A DNA stretch of 42,760 nt from Marine Group II euryarchaeote MED-G33 (GCA_002457195.1 NTJU01000002.1:1-42760); one strand, 5' to 3'; counted from the first letter of the stretch, positions 1 to 9,147 are shown. Made by a program: numbers and translations. Notes: generated from the sequence alone by a model not told the origin.

Positions 1-729
1 CTAGATTTGACTGTATTGTTTTTCCAACCCTTGTTTGAAAAAATGTCGCAATCTGTCTCGGTTGGTTTGTGCGGCCAAGGCGCTGATGAAATCCACGCTG
101 GGTATCCTCGTTACAGGGATTTGGAATCACATCGAAATTTAATTCACTCTAGGCTGAAATCCTGCGAGCACCCATTTTCTAACACCCTACTTTCCGGTTC
201 CATTACCACACCTGGTTGGCGCGGTAATCACAATCCAAGTTCTGCTTTTTCTGATTTAGAGACAACGCTTCAATACGAAATGAATCATGGCCAACTGACG
301 AATTTCCAGTTACGATTGGTAGATCGCCACAGTATGGCCCATGGTCTTGAGGTTCGTGTCCCATTTTTAGGAAACCCCCATCTCGATGCCAGCAGTAGAC
401 TACCAACTCATTGGAAACTCTCTGACCGTGTGGAAAAGCCGGCTCTTCGAGAGGCAGCAAATCTCACGAAGTTACCAAAGAACATTGTCCACCGCCCAAA
501 ACTACCCGCAGGAAGGGCGACATCACCAACAATGATTGATAATTTGTTAAACGAACTCAAAGGTCATGCTGCAGAATATGCAAATGACATCCCCTCAATT
601 TCGGGAATGTTTCACGGCCAGCCGGAGATTTCATTGGGGTTGCGCTTGTTCCGATCATTGCACATAGTGGATGGTGGACTCGGCCGCCACGGAAAGGATT
701 TGATGACTTTGTTGGGAGATGTTGATTGA
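1..729 (+). CDS. Asparagine synthase (glutamine-hydrolysing)-like, C-terminal synthetase domain; 5' end truncated by window
   Basis: Frame open from base 1 (LDLTVLFFQPLFEK...); motifs SVGLCGQGADEIHAGYPRY and DRHSMAHGLEVRVPFL typical of the AsnB ATP-PPase domain. Confidence 0.85.
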   Translation, partial: LDLTVLFFQPLFEKMSQSVSVGLCGQGADEIHAGYPRYRDLESHRNLIHSRLKSCEHPFSNTLLSGSITTPGWRGNHNPSSAFSDLETTLQYEMNHGQLTNFQLRLVDRHSMAHGLEVRVPFLGNPHLDASSRLPTHWKLSDRVEKPALREAANLTKLPKNIVHRPKLPAGRATSPTMIDNLLNELKGHAAEYANDIPSISGMFHGQPEISLGLRLFRSLHIVDGGLGRHGKDLMTLLGDVD

Positions 730-1862
730 TGTCATATCGCGGTCCAAATCACCTTTCCAATCTGGAAGAAAGGATTGAAGCCAAACGTCCAGAACTGGAA
801 GAATGGTTTGAATCTAAGAGACTCGAGTTGGATATGCCTCTATACGGTTCTGTAGATATTCGGGATGCACATTGGAAGGTTGCTGTCGTGGATGCCAATC
901 AGTATCCAGCAGGATTCAACAATTTACATGACGGGGATATTGGTGCACATTTGCGAGAATCCATTGGTGATCTGCGCCATATTCACATCTGGCCAGAAAG
1001 CCACAACCGGAATCCAGCCTACACTGAAAATATCACGTCACTGCAAACTATTTTGGAAAATGAAGGATATGCGGTTACCAAAGGGGTCCTCGAGATCAAA
1101 GAAGGGATTCCAGTTTCTATACAAGGGGCAGTGCCAGATCTCATTCTACTCAACAACGATCTAACAGAGGGCCCACTTCCAGAATTGGGTGTTCAAGTCT
1201 CTCCTCCTCCTCAAATGGGTTGGTATCAACGCCGGAAATCATCGCATTTCAGAGCGGTACAACCTTATCTGAATGAAGTCGCTGAAATATTGGAAATTGA
1301 CCCTTGGTTGTTATCCACACATTGGATTGTATCCGAAGACAAATGTCTCGACAAAGAAACATGCCGTACATTGTTGGCGGCAGAGGTTGATGATTTCATC
1401 ACTTATCTTCAAGAGAAGTATGATGAATATGGAATTGAAGGCAAACCCACATTATTTGTCAAGAATGATGCAGGGACCTATGGTCTGGGAATCCTAGAGA
1501 TCACATCTGGTGAAGAATTACTCAGTTTATCAAATAGGAAAATGAATCGTTTGACATATGGGAAAGGCGGTACGGATGCTGAGGATTTCCTAATCCAAGA
1601 AGGAGTTCCTAGTGCCCTCACTTGGGATTCAATGGTGATTGAACCGGTGGCCTATTGTGCCAATGGTAGAGTCGGAGGCTGGTTCTACAGAGCCAATGCC
1701 AAAAAGGGTGAGATGGCGAATTTAAACAGCCCCTCATCGGTATTTCTCTCGCCGGGAGAAATTCAGGATTATGCCATTGAGTCAAGACGAAATCACTGGC
1801 ACATGTTGGTGGCGGAAATTGCGATGCTTGGAATGGCTGCTGAGATTGCTTCAATCCGTTGA
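726..1862 (+). CDS. gshA: Glutamate-cysteine ligase, GshA family (proteobacterial/'ferroox' type)
   Basis: Motifs YGSVDIRDAHWKVAVVDANQYPAGFNNL and LFVKNDAGTYGLGI resemble the GshA (PF08886/TIGR02049) family; ATGA-type overlap with upstream gene. Confidence 0.75.
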   Translation: MMSYRGPNHLSNLEERIEAKRPELEEWFESKRLELDMPLYGSVDIRDAHWKVAVVDANQYPAGFNNLHDGDIGAHLRESIGDLRHIHIWPESHNRNPAYTENITSLQTILENEGYAVTKGVLEIKEGIPVSIQGAVPDLILLNNDLTEGPLPELGVQVSPPPQMGWYQRRKSSHFRAVQPYLNEVAEILEIDPWLLSTHWIVSEDKCLDKETCRTLLAAEVDDFITYLQEKYDEYGIEGKPTLFVKNDAGTYGLGILEITSGEELLSLSNRKMNRLTYGKGGTDAEDFLIQEGVPSALTWDSMVIEPVAYCANGRVGGWFYRANAKKGEMANLNSPSSVFLSPGEIQDYAIESRRNHWHMLVAEIAMLGMAAEIASIR

Positions 1863-2141
1863 ATCGACATCTGCTAAATCCGGCGGAGCATCCATTCCTG
1901 TAATTTCGTAATTTGATGGGAATAGAGCAACCAATATACCTGCAATTCCAGTGGCCAAGGCCCACCAGAACATTTTGTAGACAATCGCCATTTCCAATGC
2001 GATTACCATCAGTAACAAACCACCTATATTGGAAATCCAAACCAGTCGCTTGAAGGTGGCCAGGCCAACACCCTTGGTCGTACCCGAAATGGATTCAGGC
2101 CCGAACTCTGCTCCGAAGCGCACTGGATCATCATCGCCCAT
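1851..2141 (-). CDS. Small membrane protein (about 2 TM), unknown function
   Basis: 96-aa ORF with two hydrophobic segments, at the end of the respiratory operon. Confidence 0.6.
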   Translation of the reverse strand: MGDDDPVRFGAEFGPESISGTTKGVGLATFKRLVWISNIGGLLLMVIALEMAIVYKMFWWALATGIAGILVALFPSNYEITGMDAPPDLADVDSTD

Positions 2142-2175
2142 GTCAATCGCTCCAGTTCACAGTAATCAATGGTTT

Positions 2176-2508
2176 TCAACGGTCAATCATGATGATGGCA
2201 TCAGTTGGACAAGCCAATACACACAATCTGCATCCTGTACAGGGATCCCTCAATACCTTGGCCTTACGGTTGACATCAATATTCAGAATAGGACTTGCCA
2301 ATGGTGTATCATAAAGTTCGATTGCATCGTCATCACAGACGATGGTACATTGATCACATCCAATGCACAAGTCTTCCTTGACAAATGCGATTGTACCGGG
2401 TCCTCCCTTGACTTTCTCGCGCGCCTCTGTACGCATTGCATTCAGTGCGTATCGGATTCTTGCAGCTTCGCCTAAGCGGCGAGCCTCCAACTCCTTTCGC
2501 GATGTCAT
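2176..2508 (-). CDS. Dicluster 4Fe-4S ferredoxin-like protein
   Basis: CIGCDQCTIVC and CTGCRLCVLACP; likely start at MTSRKELEARR, internal to the 117-aa ORF (ORF start 2529). Confidence 0.8.
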   Translation of the reverse strand: MTSRKELEARRLGEAARIRYALNAMRTEAREKVKGGPGTIAFVKEDLCIGCDQCTIVCDDDAIELYDTPLASPILNIDVNRKAKVLRDPCTGCRLCVLACPTDAIIMIDR

Positions 2509-2544
2509 GATTGGCCGGGTGCGGCACATCTTCTCAAGACTTCC

Positions 2545-2802
2545 CTATGCAAAGAAGCTCAACCATAGCGGATGAATGGACAAAAGTACAGCCACACAAA
2601 AACCACATATTGTTCCCTTTGCCATATTCGGTCGGTCATATCCTAGCGCGATCAGGATTAGGAAAAACCCAATGATGAAATCGCAGACCATCCCAATCCA
2701 AGCTGCTTTCCAAGATAGCAGAATGGCGACGGTTGCCGTAGCCACTGGTCCAATCATGAATCCCGAGATCCAATCTCGGTCGATGGATACCAATTTCCTC
2801 AC
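2545..2802 (-). CDS. Small membrane protein, unknown function
   Basis: 85-aa hydrophobic ORF overlapping by 4 nt with the upstream cyt b/Hdr fusion gene. Confidence 0.65.
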   Translation of the reverse strand: MRKLVSIDRDWISGFMIGPVATATVAILLSWKAAWIGMVCDFIIGFFLILIALGYDRPNMAKGTICGFCVAVLLSIHPLWLSFFA

Positions 2803-5627
2803 GCCTGCTTCTTCGCCTCAACTTGTCTTGCGAGGAAAGACACAACATCTAGGATTTCGAAATCATGCTTTGGATCACCTTCGAATTTGAGACATTCAAA
2901 GTGAGATACGCATTTTGGACACGATGTGAGCATGATGTCTGCACCCGTTGCACGGACTTCATCGAATCTCTGCACACGTAGTGCGCGACTGTCCTCGTTA
3001 CAGGACATCATGCTGGACACTCCACAACAGAGTGCATCTTCACCATGGTGTTCCATCTCGACGAGTTCAACTCCATCTACGGCGGTAACCAGATCACGTG
3101 GGCCGTCGTAAATTTCCATCTGTCGACCCAATCTGCAGGGGTCGTGGTAAGTCACCGTAACATCTTCTTCAGCCTTGAGATTCATATCGAATCCATTCTC
3201 GGTCAAAAATTCAGTCGTGTGCATGACCTTGATGCCTTCGAGTTCGTAATCCTTGGCAAAAGTACGGAAGCATTCAGCACAGCTGGAAACCAATGTATCA
3301 ATTCCACTGGCTTGAATCTTCTTTTGATTGTAGGCCTTCAGCTTCTCAAAGACTTCATCCATACCTTGCCACTTCTGGTCGTGGCCACAACACTTGAGGA
3401 AGTCACGACCGAGGTAGGATACTTCCTTGTCCATTTCTTCGAATAGGGTGAATGCAGAGGTAGTTGCATCTCCAAGATTCATTTCACCTTCGTTGATGTG
3501 GCTGAAAATCATCTCTTGATCTAGATAGTCAACACAGCCAGGGTAATATCCAATACTGGAATCAATTGGATAATCTTCGACTGAGATGAAATCTGAATCG
3601 CGCTCCTCTTCTGCCTCAGCGGCTAGAACCGCTTGCAAGACTGTGTGTGGGATATTCGATGCTGGGGGGCCTCCGACGACGAGAGCCCTACGCATATCGA
3701 CATAGGAATCGTAGTCGACCAATTGCGGGCATGCATTCGAACAAGCAGAACACGTCAAACACGAGTACATTGGGACTCCATCATCCTCATTGTTCCAGGT
3801 ATTGTAAATAATATTCAATTTATCACCTGCATTGAATAAGCGAACCGGACATGCATCGTCGCAGAGATCGCATCCATAGCACTTGTTCATTTCATATTCA
3901 TAGCCGCGTGCCATACTACGCATCAACATGAAGACGATTGCACCTGTTCCAAAACAAGGAATGAATAGCGAGTAAATCAATTTGGCATCTAAACTCTTAG
4001 GATTCTTGTGATATGTTGGATTTTCAACTGTATAAGCAGAGAGGCTTGCAATATCCAATCCGATATCAGCCATAGTGAGATTCGCAGGGTCGTTGCGGTT
4101 CAGGGCTTGCCCATTGTCCCCCAGAAGAAGGGGTTGGTATGCTGCAACATTGACGCCGGCGAAGACTGTGTATGATGAGTTGACACCAGTCCACAAGGTC
4201 GAGAATTCGATTTTATATTCACCTGGGGCAAGTTTCAGAACGCTATTTTCACAAGCACCTTCGCTAATTTTCGAATCGGATGCGTCGCGAACAATCAGAC
4301 TACCGGCGCCTTCTCCGATGCCCCATTCACTCGACCGTTCACCACAAACCAAATCGACATATACCGTTTTGAGTCCAAAGTCTTCTATTGTCATATTCCA
4401 ATTTCCTTCAATCGAGATGTCACCAGTCTCATCATTTCCGGATTCAGCCCATTCTTGTGAGATTCCATTTCTACCAATACTGGTATCTTTGTGATGGTTC
4501 ACTCCACTAAAGTCGAGAATATTCCTTTGAACTGGTTGATAAATCCCCCAATTTAGGAAATGACTTGCACTGACTAGACAGAAATCAGAACGACTGTAGG
4601 CATCTTCACCTTCGAATTTCTCACTATTCCAGACTTCGCTGGCAATACTCTGCTCGTAGGTTAGACAATCGGCTTCAATCGATTCCCAGTGATGGCCTTC
4701 ATTGATGTCGACAAGTGTGTCAACTGGTTGTCCACGAAGTTCTTCCAAAGCTGATACTTCATCCATGGCACCAAGACCTCCTTGGTCCCAGAATCCGTCG
4801 TCATATACTGGCCATGTTACTGTGCAGAGTAGAACTGTAACGATGAGTGTACCCATTGAAACCTGTTTACCCAACTGTGGTGTGGTTCTGGCTCCAATTG
4901 ATTTGACCAAGAACCATCGAATCCCCATGTATAGGGCGATCCATATGAAAATCCCAGTCAAAATCCATGGAATGGCATTGAAAATTTCAGCGAGCCAAGG
5001 CTCTCGTGTTCCACAATTGAGCCCTGCGTGAGAATTGAGCTGACAGAAATCAGTCCTATTTTTCCCATACAGTTCAAGGAAGATATTGATTGAAAATACG
5101 CTGATGAACCAAATGTGAGCGAGATAAATCGTGCCCCACGTTGCATACCATGGATCTTCAACACCACGCTTGGCCCTCCCACCCAAGAATGGTGGTAGGA
5201 CCAAAATCATCACAGGAAGGCCTGTGATTGCAGCTCCCCACCAAGCAGCGTTCCACGAGATGACTGGCTGTCCAAAGAAATCTCCAATCGGCCCTGCTGG
5301 AATATCGAATTGAGGTAAGTATTCACCCCAGCGTAGATATCCGTAACTGAAGAGAACATACCAATCTGGGAATACGAATCCGGCTTGTGCGTATGGGTCT
5401 GCTGCACCGTGTAGGGGGGGTGGGATCAACCACGAATAGAAAGCAAGAACAGCGACCATCGCTGCTAGAATAATTCCATCCCTGAGCACTTCATGTGGCC
5501 AGAATGCATGTCCTACAAACACACGTCTACGTTCTTCGTCGGCTGATTGCAAACTATCCTTTTCACGTACATACGTGTCGGCAATCTTGCCTAGATTTTC
5601 GATGAGTCCCATGTCTAATCCCTCCAA
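2799..5627 (-). CDS. Fusion: cytochrome b C-terminal domain (subunit IV-like) + external domain + TM + HdrD/GlpC-like 4Fe-4S and two CCG domains
   Basis: N-terminal TMs with PDWY Qo-type motif; C-terminal CYGCDLCDDACP and CLTCSACSNACP clusters; two CCG modules (KCCGHDQ...SSCAEC and LCCGVSS...TSCPKC). Confidence 0.88.
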   Translation of the reverse strand: MEGLDMGLIENLGKIADTYVREKDSLQSADEERRRVFVGHAFWPHEVLRDGIILAAMVAVLAFYSWLIPPPLHGAADPYAQAGFVFPDWYVLFSYGYLRWGEYLPQFDIPAGPIGDFFGQPVISWNAAWWGAAITGLPVMILVLPPFLGGRAKRGVEDPWYATWGTIYLAHIWFISVFSINIFLELYGKNRTDFCQLNSHAGLNCGTREPWLAEIFNAIPWILTGIFIWIALYMGIRWFLVKSIGARTTPQLGKQVSMGTLIVTVLLCTVTWPVYDDGFWDQGGLGAMDEVSALEELRGQPVDTLVDINEGHHWESIEADCLTYEQSIASEVWNSEKFEGEDAYSRSDFCLVSASHFLNWGIYQPVQRNILDFSGVNHHKDTSIGRNGISQEWAESGNDETGDISIEGNWNMTIEDFGLKTVYVDLVCGERSSEWGIGEGAGSLIVRDASDSKISEGACENSVLKLAPGEYKIEFSTLWTGVNSSYTVFAGVNVAAYQPLLLGDNGQALNRNDPANLTMADIGLDIASLSAYTVENPTYHKNPKSLDAKLIYSLFIPCFGTGAIVFMLMRSMARGYEYEMNKCYGCDLCDDACPVRLFNAGDKLNIIYNTWNNEDDGVPMYSCLTCSACSNACPQLVDYDSYVDMRRALVVGGPPASNIPHTVLQAVLAAEAEEERDSDFISVEDYPIDSSIGYYPGCVDYLDQEMIFSHINEGEMNLGDATTSAFTLFEEMDKEVSYLGRDFLKCCGHDQKWQGMDEVFEKLKAYNQKKIQASGIDTLVSSCAECFRTFAKDYELEGIKVMHTTEFLTENGFDMNLKAEEDVTVTYHDPCRLGRQMEIYDGPRDLVTAVDGVELVEMEHHGEDALCCGVSSMMSCNEDSRALRVQRFDEVRATGADIMLTSCPKCVSHFECLKFEGDPKHDFEILDVVSFLARQVEAKKQA

Positions 5628-6494
5628 TCAATGTGGCTCGGCAATACCCTGTACCCAGACAATAAACAAGTGGACAATAATCAGTCCAGTGACAATGACA
5701 GGGAGGATGAATACGTGTAGGAAATACATCCTGGTTACAGTTTGGTATGAGAGACTGGTTCCACCAAACATCGCGCTGGCGACCCAAGGGCCAATCAAAG
5801 GTGTACTATTGGCCATGTTGATTCCAATCGTAGCTGCACCAAATGCAAGACTATCCCATGGAAGTAGATAACCAGAGTATCCGAAGAAGATCGTGAAGAA
5901 CATCAGCCCCACACCAATCAACCAGTTTAACTCACGTGGATTTCGGTATGCTCCCGTAAAGTAAACACGACACATGTGTAAGAATACAGCGGCCACCATG
6001 AAGTGCGTCGTCCAGTGGTGAATCGAACGGATGATGTAACCGAAAGGCAACTGCGTCATGATGAATTCCATGCTGGAGTAAGCGGGTGTAGGGTCGCCCT
6101 GCCCACCAGGGACGTAGTAAATTCCTAGAATCGTACCTGTGATGACGAGAATGATGAATGCCAAGAAGGAAATTCCTCCAAGACAATACAATGGGTACCA
6201 ATACCAAATGATACGCAATTTGTATTTCTCAGCATGTGTGAGTGGCATCTGCCGATGCATGCTGTGGTATGCATCTCTAGACATTGCCCAATAATCCTGG
6301 ACTCTAAAACGGGTGTCGAGCCAAGAAAACACCCAAAGGAATGTTTTCTCAACCAGTCCCAATTTCCCGGTGGATTCAACCGCACGCAGGATTTCCTTAC
6401 GGGGCATCTCCTCGTTTTCCTTTCTCAATGTGAATGCGACAGTCACTGTAATTACAGCAATGAAAAGTCCCAACAGCCAAACTTGTAACATCAT
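5628..6494 (-). CDS. Cytochrome b/b6 N-terminal domain
   Basis: IRSIHHWTTHFMVAAVFLHMCRVYFTGAYRNPRELNW, GYSGYLLPWD and FLHVFILPVIVTGLIIVHL; paired His residues for two b hemes. Confidence 0.93.
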   Translation of the reverse strand: MMLQVWLLGLFIAVITVTVAFTLRKENEEMPRKEILRAVESTGKLGLVEKTFLWVFSWLDTRFRVQDYWAMSRDAYHSMHRQMPLTHAEKYKLRIIWYWYPLYCLGGISFLAFIILVITGTILGIYYVPGGQGDPTPAYSSMEFIMTQLPFGYIIRSIHHWTTHFMVAAVFLHMCRVYFTGAYRNPRELNWLIGVGLMFFTIFFGYSGYLLPWDSLAFGAATIGINMANSTPLIGPWVASAMFGGTSLSYQTVTRMYFLHVFILPVIVTGLIIVHLFIVWVQGIAEPH

Positions 6495-6501
6495 TTACAC
6501 C

Positions 6502-7401
6502 TCAATCGCAGAATGTGTACCATTCCTGGTATGTGTCTAACCCTTCAATCACATCGTCGGTGACGACAAATGGAATGAGTGGGAGTCCCACGGGGGCTGG
6601 TCCACCCGTTAAGCGGACGCCAAAGTAGTCGAATGTTGATCCATCATTTCGATTTCGATTGGAATTCTTTTCGAGCATCGTAGGGTCATATCGTGATGAA
6701 TGGCAAATGCAGAATAATTTGTTCCCGCCTGCGTCGACGCCACCCGGTAGCCATGTGTCTGCTGTGAAATCATTGGCAACCAATTGCCAACCGGGGATAC
6801 AGCACAAATGGGGGCATCGACTGAACAACAGGAGGATATTGTCGTGTGGCTGTAATGCTAAATCTGGGGTGCCATCTTCAAGGGTTACGTCAAAAATCTC
6901 ACGACCGTGTCCGACGAAAGATCCTGCGGAATCTCTGCCTTCCCCATACTGGATTCGAGGTACACCCTCTGCAGGTGGTTTTGATTCATTTTCTTCATGA
7001 GGGATGTAAACGATGTTGACGGGAAGTCCACTCCAAACCCCTTGTGCACCAGCCATACCAGTATCTGAATTCGCAGCTTCCGCAACCAAATCAGATTTCT
7101 TCATGATTTGCTCGTGCATGGCGCCATACCAAACCGTATCTTCCTGTCCCTTCGGGACCCAGTATCTGACACCGGTATCCTCTGCACCTGAAGCGGCTTG
7201 TCCCATTAGGAAAGATGCAAAGCCGACAGCACCCAAACTCGCCATGGCAATGACACCACCGGCAGCGTTGAATGTGTATTTCATGAATCGGCGGCGATCA
7301 ATAGTTGTCGCCACATTGTTGGACGTTTCAGCGCCAGTGATGCCTGGCGAGGGTCGGAGTCTGAATTGTCTGGCCATGGTTACACCTTGTATTCTACCCA
7401 A
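6502..7401 (-). CDS. Rieske [2Fe-2S] iron-sulfur protein
   Basis: CPHLCC and CICHSS cluster motifs; RRRFMKYTFNAAGGVIAMASLGAVGFA Tat-like N-terminal signal/anchor; directly upstream of cytochrome b. Confidence 0.9.
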   Translation of the reverse strand: MGRIQGVTMARQFRLRPSPGITGAETSNNVATTIDRRRFMKYTFNAAGGVIAMASLGAVGFASFLMGQAASGAEDTGVRYWVPKGQEDTVWYGAMHEQIMKKSDLVAEAANSDTGMAGAQGVWSGLPVNIVYIPHEENESKPPAEGVPRIQYGEGRDSAGSFVGHGREIFDVTLEDGTPDLALQPHDNILLLFSRCPHLCCIPGWQLVANDFTADTWLPGGVDAGGNKLFCICHSSRYDPTMLEKNSNRNRNDGSTFDYFGVRLTGGPAPVGLPLIPFVVTDDVIEGLDTYQEWYTFCD

Positions 7402-7829
7402 CTTTCGGAATCCTTTGGTCCGATGAACTTGTTTCTACGATGCTTGACAATGACAGTGTCTGGCATGACCCACTTCAGATACACGATACCCATGATGATC
7501 AATGTTGTCAGCATCATTGCCATGAAGAATGAGAGCAATTGTTGATCCCAGTGGTTGAATAGCCCGTAAGCCAAACCACCTGACCAGTAAATTGTCCAGA
7601 ACAATCCCCATACAAAAACGAATGTAACCAACCAAGAAGATGCACTTGGGGATATGCTGGAACGGACAATTGTTCCGGGCTCAGGCATGTTGAATACACC
7701 ATGGTCAATTGCGGTAACGTACTCTTCTTCAGTCAGGTTAACTCCATCCAAAGCCGCTCTTGCATCCTCAAGGCTGACGTCGCCTGATTTGACCTGCCTT
7801 AGCAGACGCATCACAACATCATCACTCAA
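7380..7829 (-). CDS. Small membrane protein of the Rieske/cyt b operon, unknown function
   Basis: 149-aa ORF with two TM segments and an N-terminal SHOCT-like helical stretch; overlaps neighbouring genes in the operon. Confidence 0.65.
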   Translation of the reverse strand: MSDDVVMRLLRQVKSGDVSLEDARAALDGVNLTEEEYVTAIDHGVFNMPEPGTIVRSSISPSASSWLVTFVFVWGLFWTIYWSGGLAYGLFNHWDQQLLSFFMAMMLTTLIIMGIVYLKWVMPDTVIVKHRRNKFIGPKDSESWVEYKV

Positions 7830-8653
7830 AGTTGATCACCTCTTCGTAGATGCTTCATACGAAGCCGCACCAAATTGGACCTGCCTTCGTAATGACGGCT
7901 GAATCCATATCGTAAGAAGAATCCACAGAATACAATCACTGCGACCACTGCTCCAAATCCGAGAAGACCTAGCCAATGGGCGCGGAATGGCGCACCCATG
8001 TGGTGTAGATCCACATGACCGTGGTCATCGGCAGGTGGGGCGACATCGCCATTCCCTGCAAAAATAGTTCGGGTGCTACCAGAATCCTCTCCTTCACCCA
8101 GTGAGAATGAAAGTCGGTTCCAAGCATCTCCTGTTGGTGCACCGTCGCCATTGACACTGTTTCCAGACAACCAGAATGTAACATCACCAGCACCAGAGGC
8201 AGGTGCAGTCCATACGAAATCCCATGCCCGGTCGGTCGGGTTGCTACCTGCTTCAGTATGGGTCAGTGAGTTTTCGTCATCTCCATTTTGGACCATGTCC
8301 TCGTAGCCGGCTCCAGCTGAAAGTGCTCCATCAGAGACTAGCATCGAGAAGCCAGCAGATGCAGTTCCTCCGATTTCAGGGCCTCCAATGATTTCAATTT
8401 TCATCGTGTAGGCTTGGCCTGCTGTGAAGTGGAATGGAACATCTACAATCATGACTGTCACTGAGTCGTCAGGGGTGATTGCATTCCCTGAATGGCAAGT
8501 ACAACCGGTCTTGGCGACATCAGTCCCACCTTCGGCTTCATTGCCAGTGATGCCCGATGGACGGGCTTGTGTTGAGCCAGCAATCAACAAGACGACGAGT
8601 AGTCCAATAAGGACATGTTTCGTTCGACTGGTTGATACTGACATAGTAGCCAC
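7826..8653 (-). CDS. Secreted/anchored protein with CxCH motif and choice-of-anchor-V/reelin-like domain
   Basis: Signal peptide, KTGCTCHSGNA, SAGFSMLVSDGAL and WDFVWTAPASGAGDVTFWLSGNSVNGDG; C-terminal TM. Confidence 0.75.
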   Translation of the reverse strand: MATMSVSTSRTKHVLIGLLVVLLIAGSTQARPSGITGNEAEGGTDVAKTGCTCHSGNAITPDDSVTVMIVDVPFHFTAGQAYTMKIEIIGGPEIGGTASAGFSMLVSDGALSAGAGYEDMVQNGDDENSLTHTEAGSNPTDRAWDFVWTAPASGAGDVTFWLSGNSVNGDGAPTGDAWNRLSFSLGEGEDSGSTRTIFAGNGDVAPPADDHGHVDLHHMGAPFRAHWLGLLGFGAVVAVIVFCGFFLRYGFSRHYEGRSNLVRLRMKHLRRGDQL

Positions 8654-8802
8654 TCACCTACGGTGAACGTTCGACTTGAAATCCCTCCATAAACGTTCCC
8701 TGCTCGACACGAGCAAAACCGTCCGCAGTGGGTCGAATTTCGCGCGCACGCTCGCGAGCAGCCTAACGCAGTTGTGAATAGTCCCTAGGCTTTCCCACGG
8801 CC

Positions 8803-9108
8803 ATGGCGGAGCGAGCATGGGAAAACACCTACAATCTCTCAGATGAGCAATTTGAGCAACTTGAAGCGGCTGAGGTTTTGATGGAGGGGATGGATTTGTC
8901 CGGCGCCGAGAGATTGTTGTTGAGCATGCTTGAACAGGCCGAAGATTGTGTACCGGTTCTTTCCAATTTGGGCTACTTGTATGGCAAGCATCTTTCCGAG
9001 TTCGAAACCGCAGTTGAATACTATGATCGAGTTTTGGAAATCGAACCCGACAACCCATGGGCTCGTGATGCGCGTCGAAGATATTCAAGATATATTGGAC
9101 GAGATTGA
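8803..9108 (+). CDS. TPR-repeat protein
   Basis: LSNLGYLYGKHLSEFETAVEYYDRVLEIEPDNPWARDA TPR signature. Confidence 0.75.
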   Translation: MAERAWENTYNLSDEQFEQLEAAEVLMEGMDLSGAERLLLSMLEQAEDCVPVLSNLGYLYGKHLSEFETAVEYYDRVLEIEPDNPWARDARRRYSRYIGRD

Positions 9109-9147
9109 TTCACAAACCCTCATGACCCCCCTTGTTCAAGCCACATC

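Noticed and set aside
2029-2475. 148-aa plus ORF
   Set aside because: Antisense to the ferredoxin gene whose CxxCxxC motifs are convincing on the minus strand.
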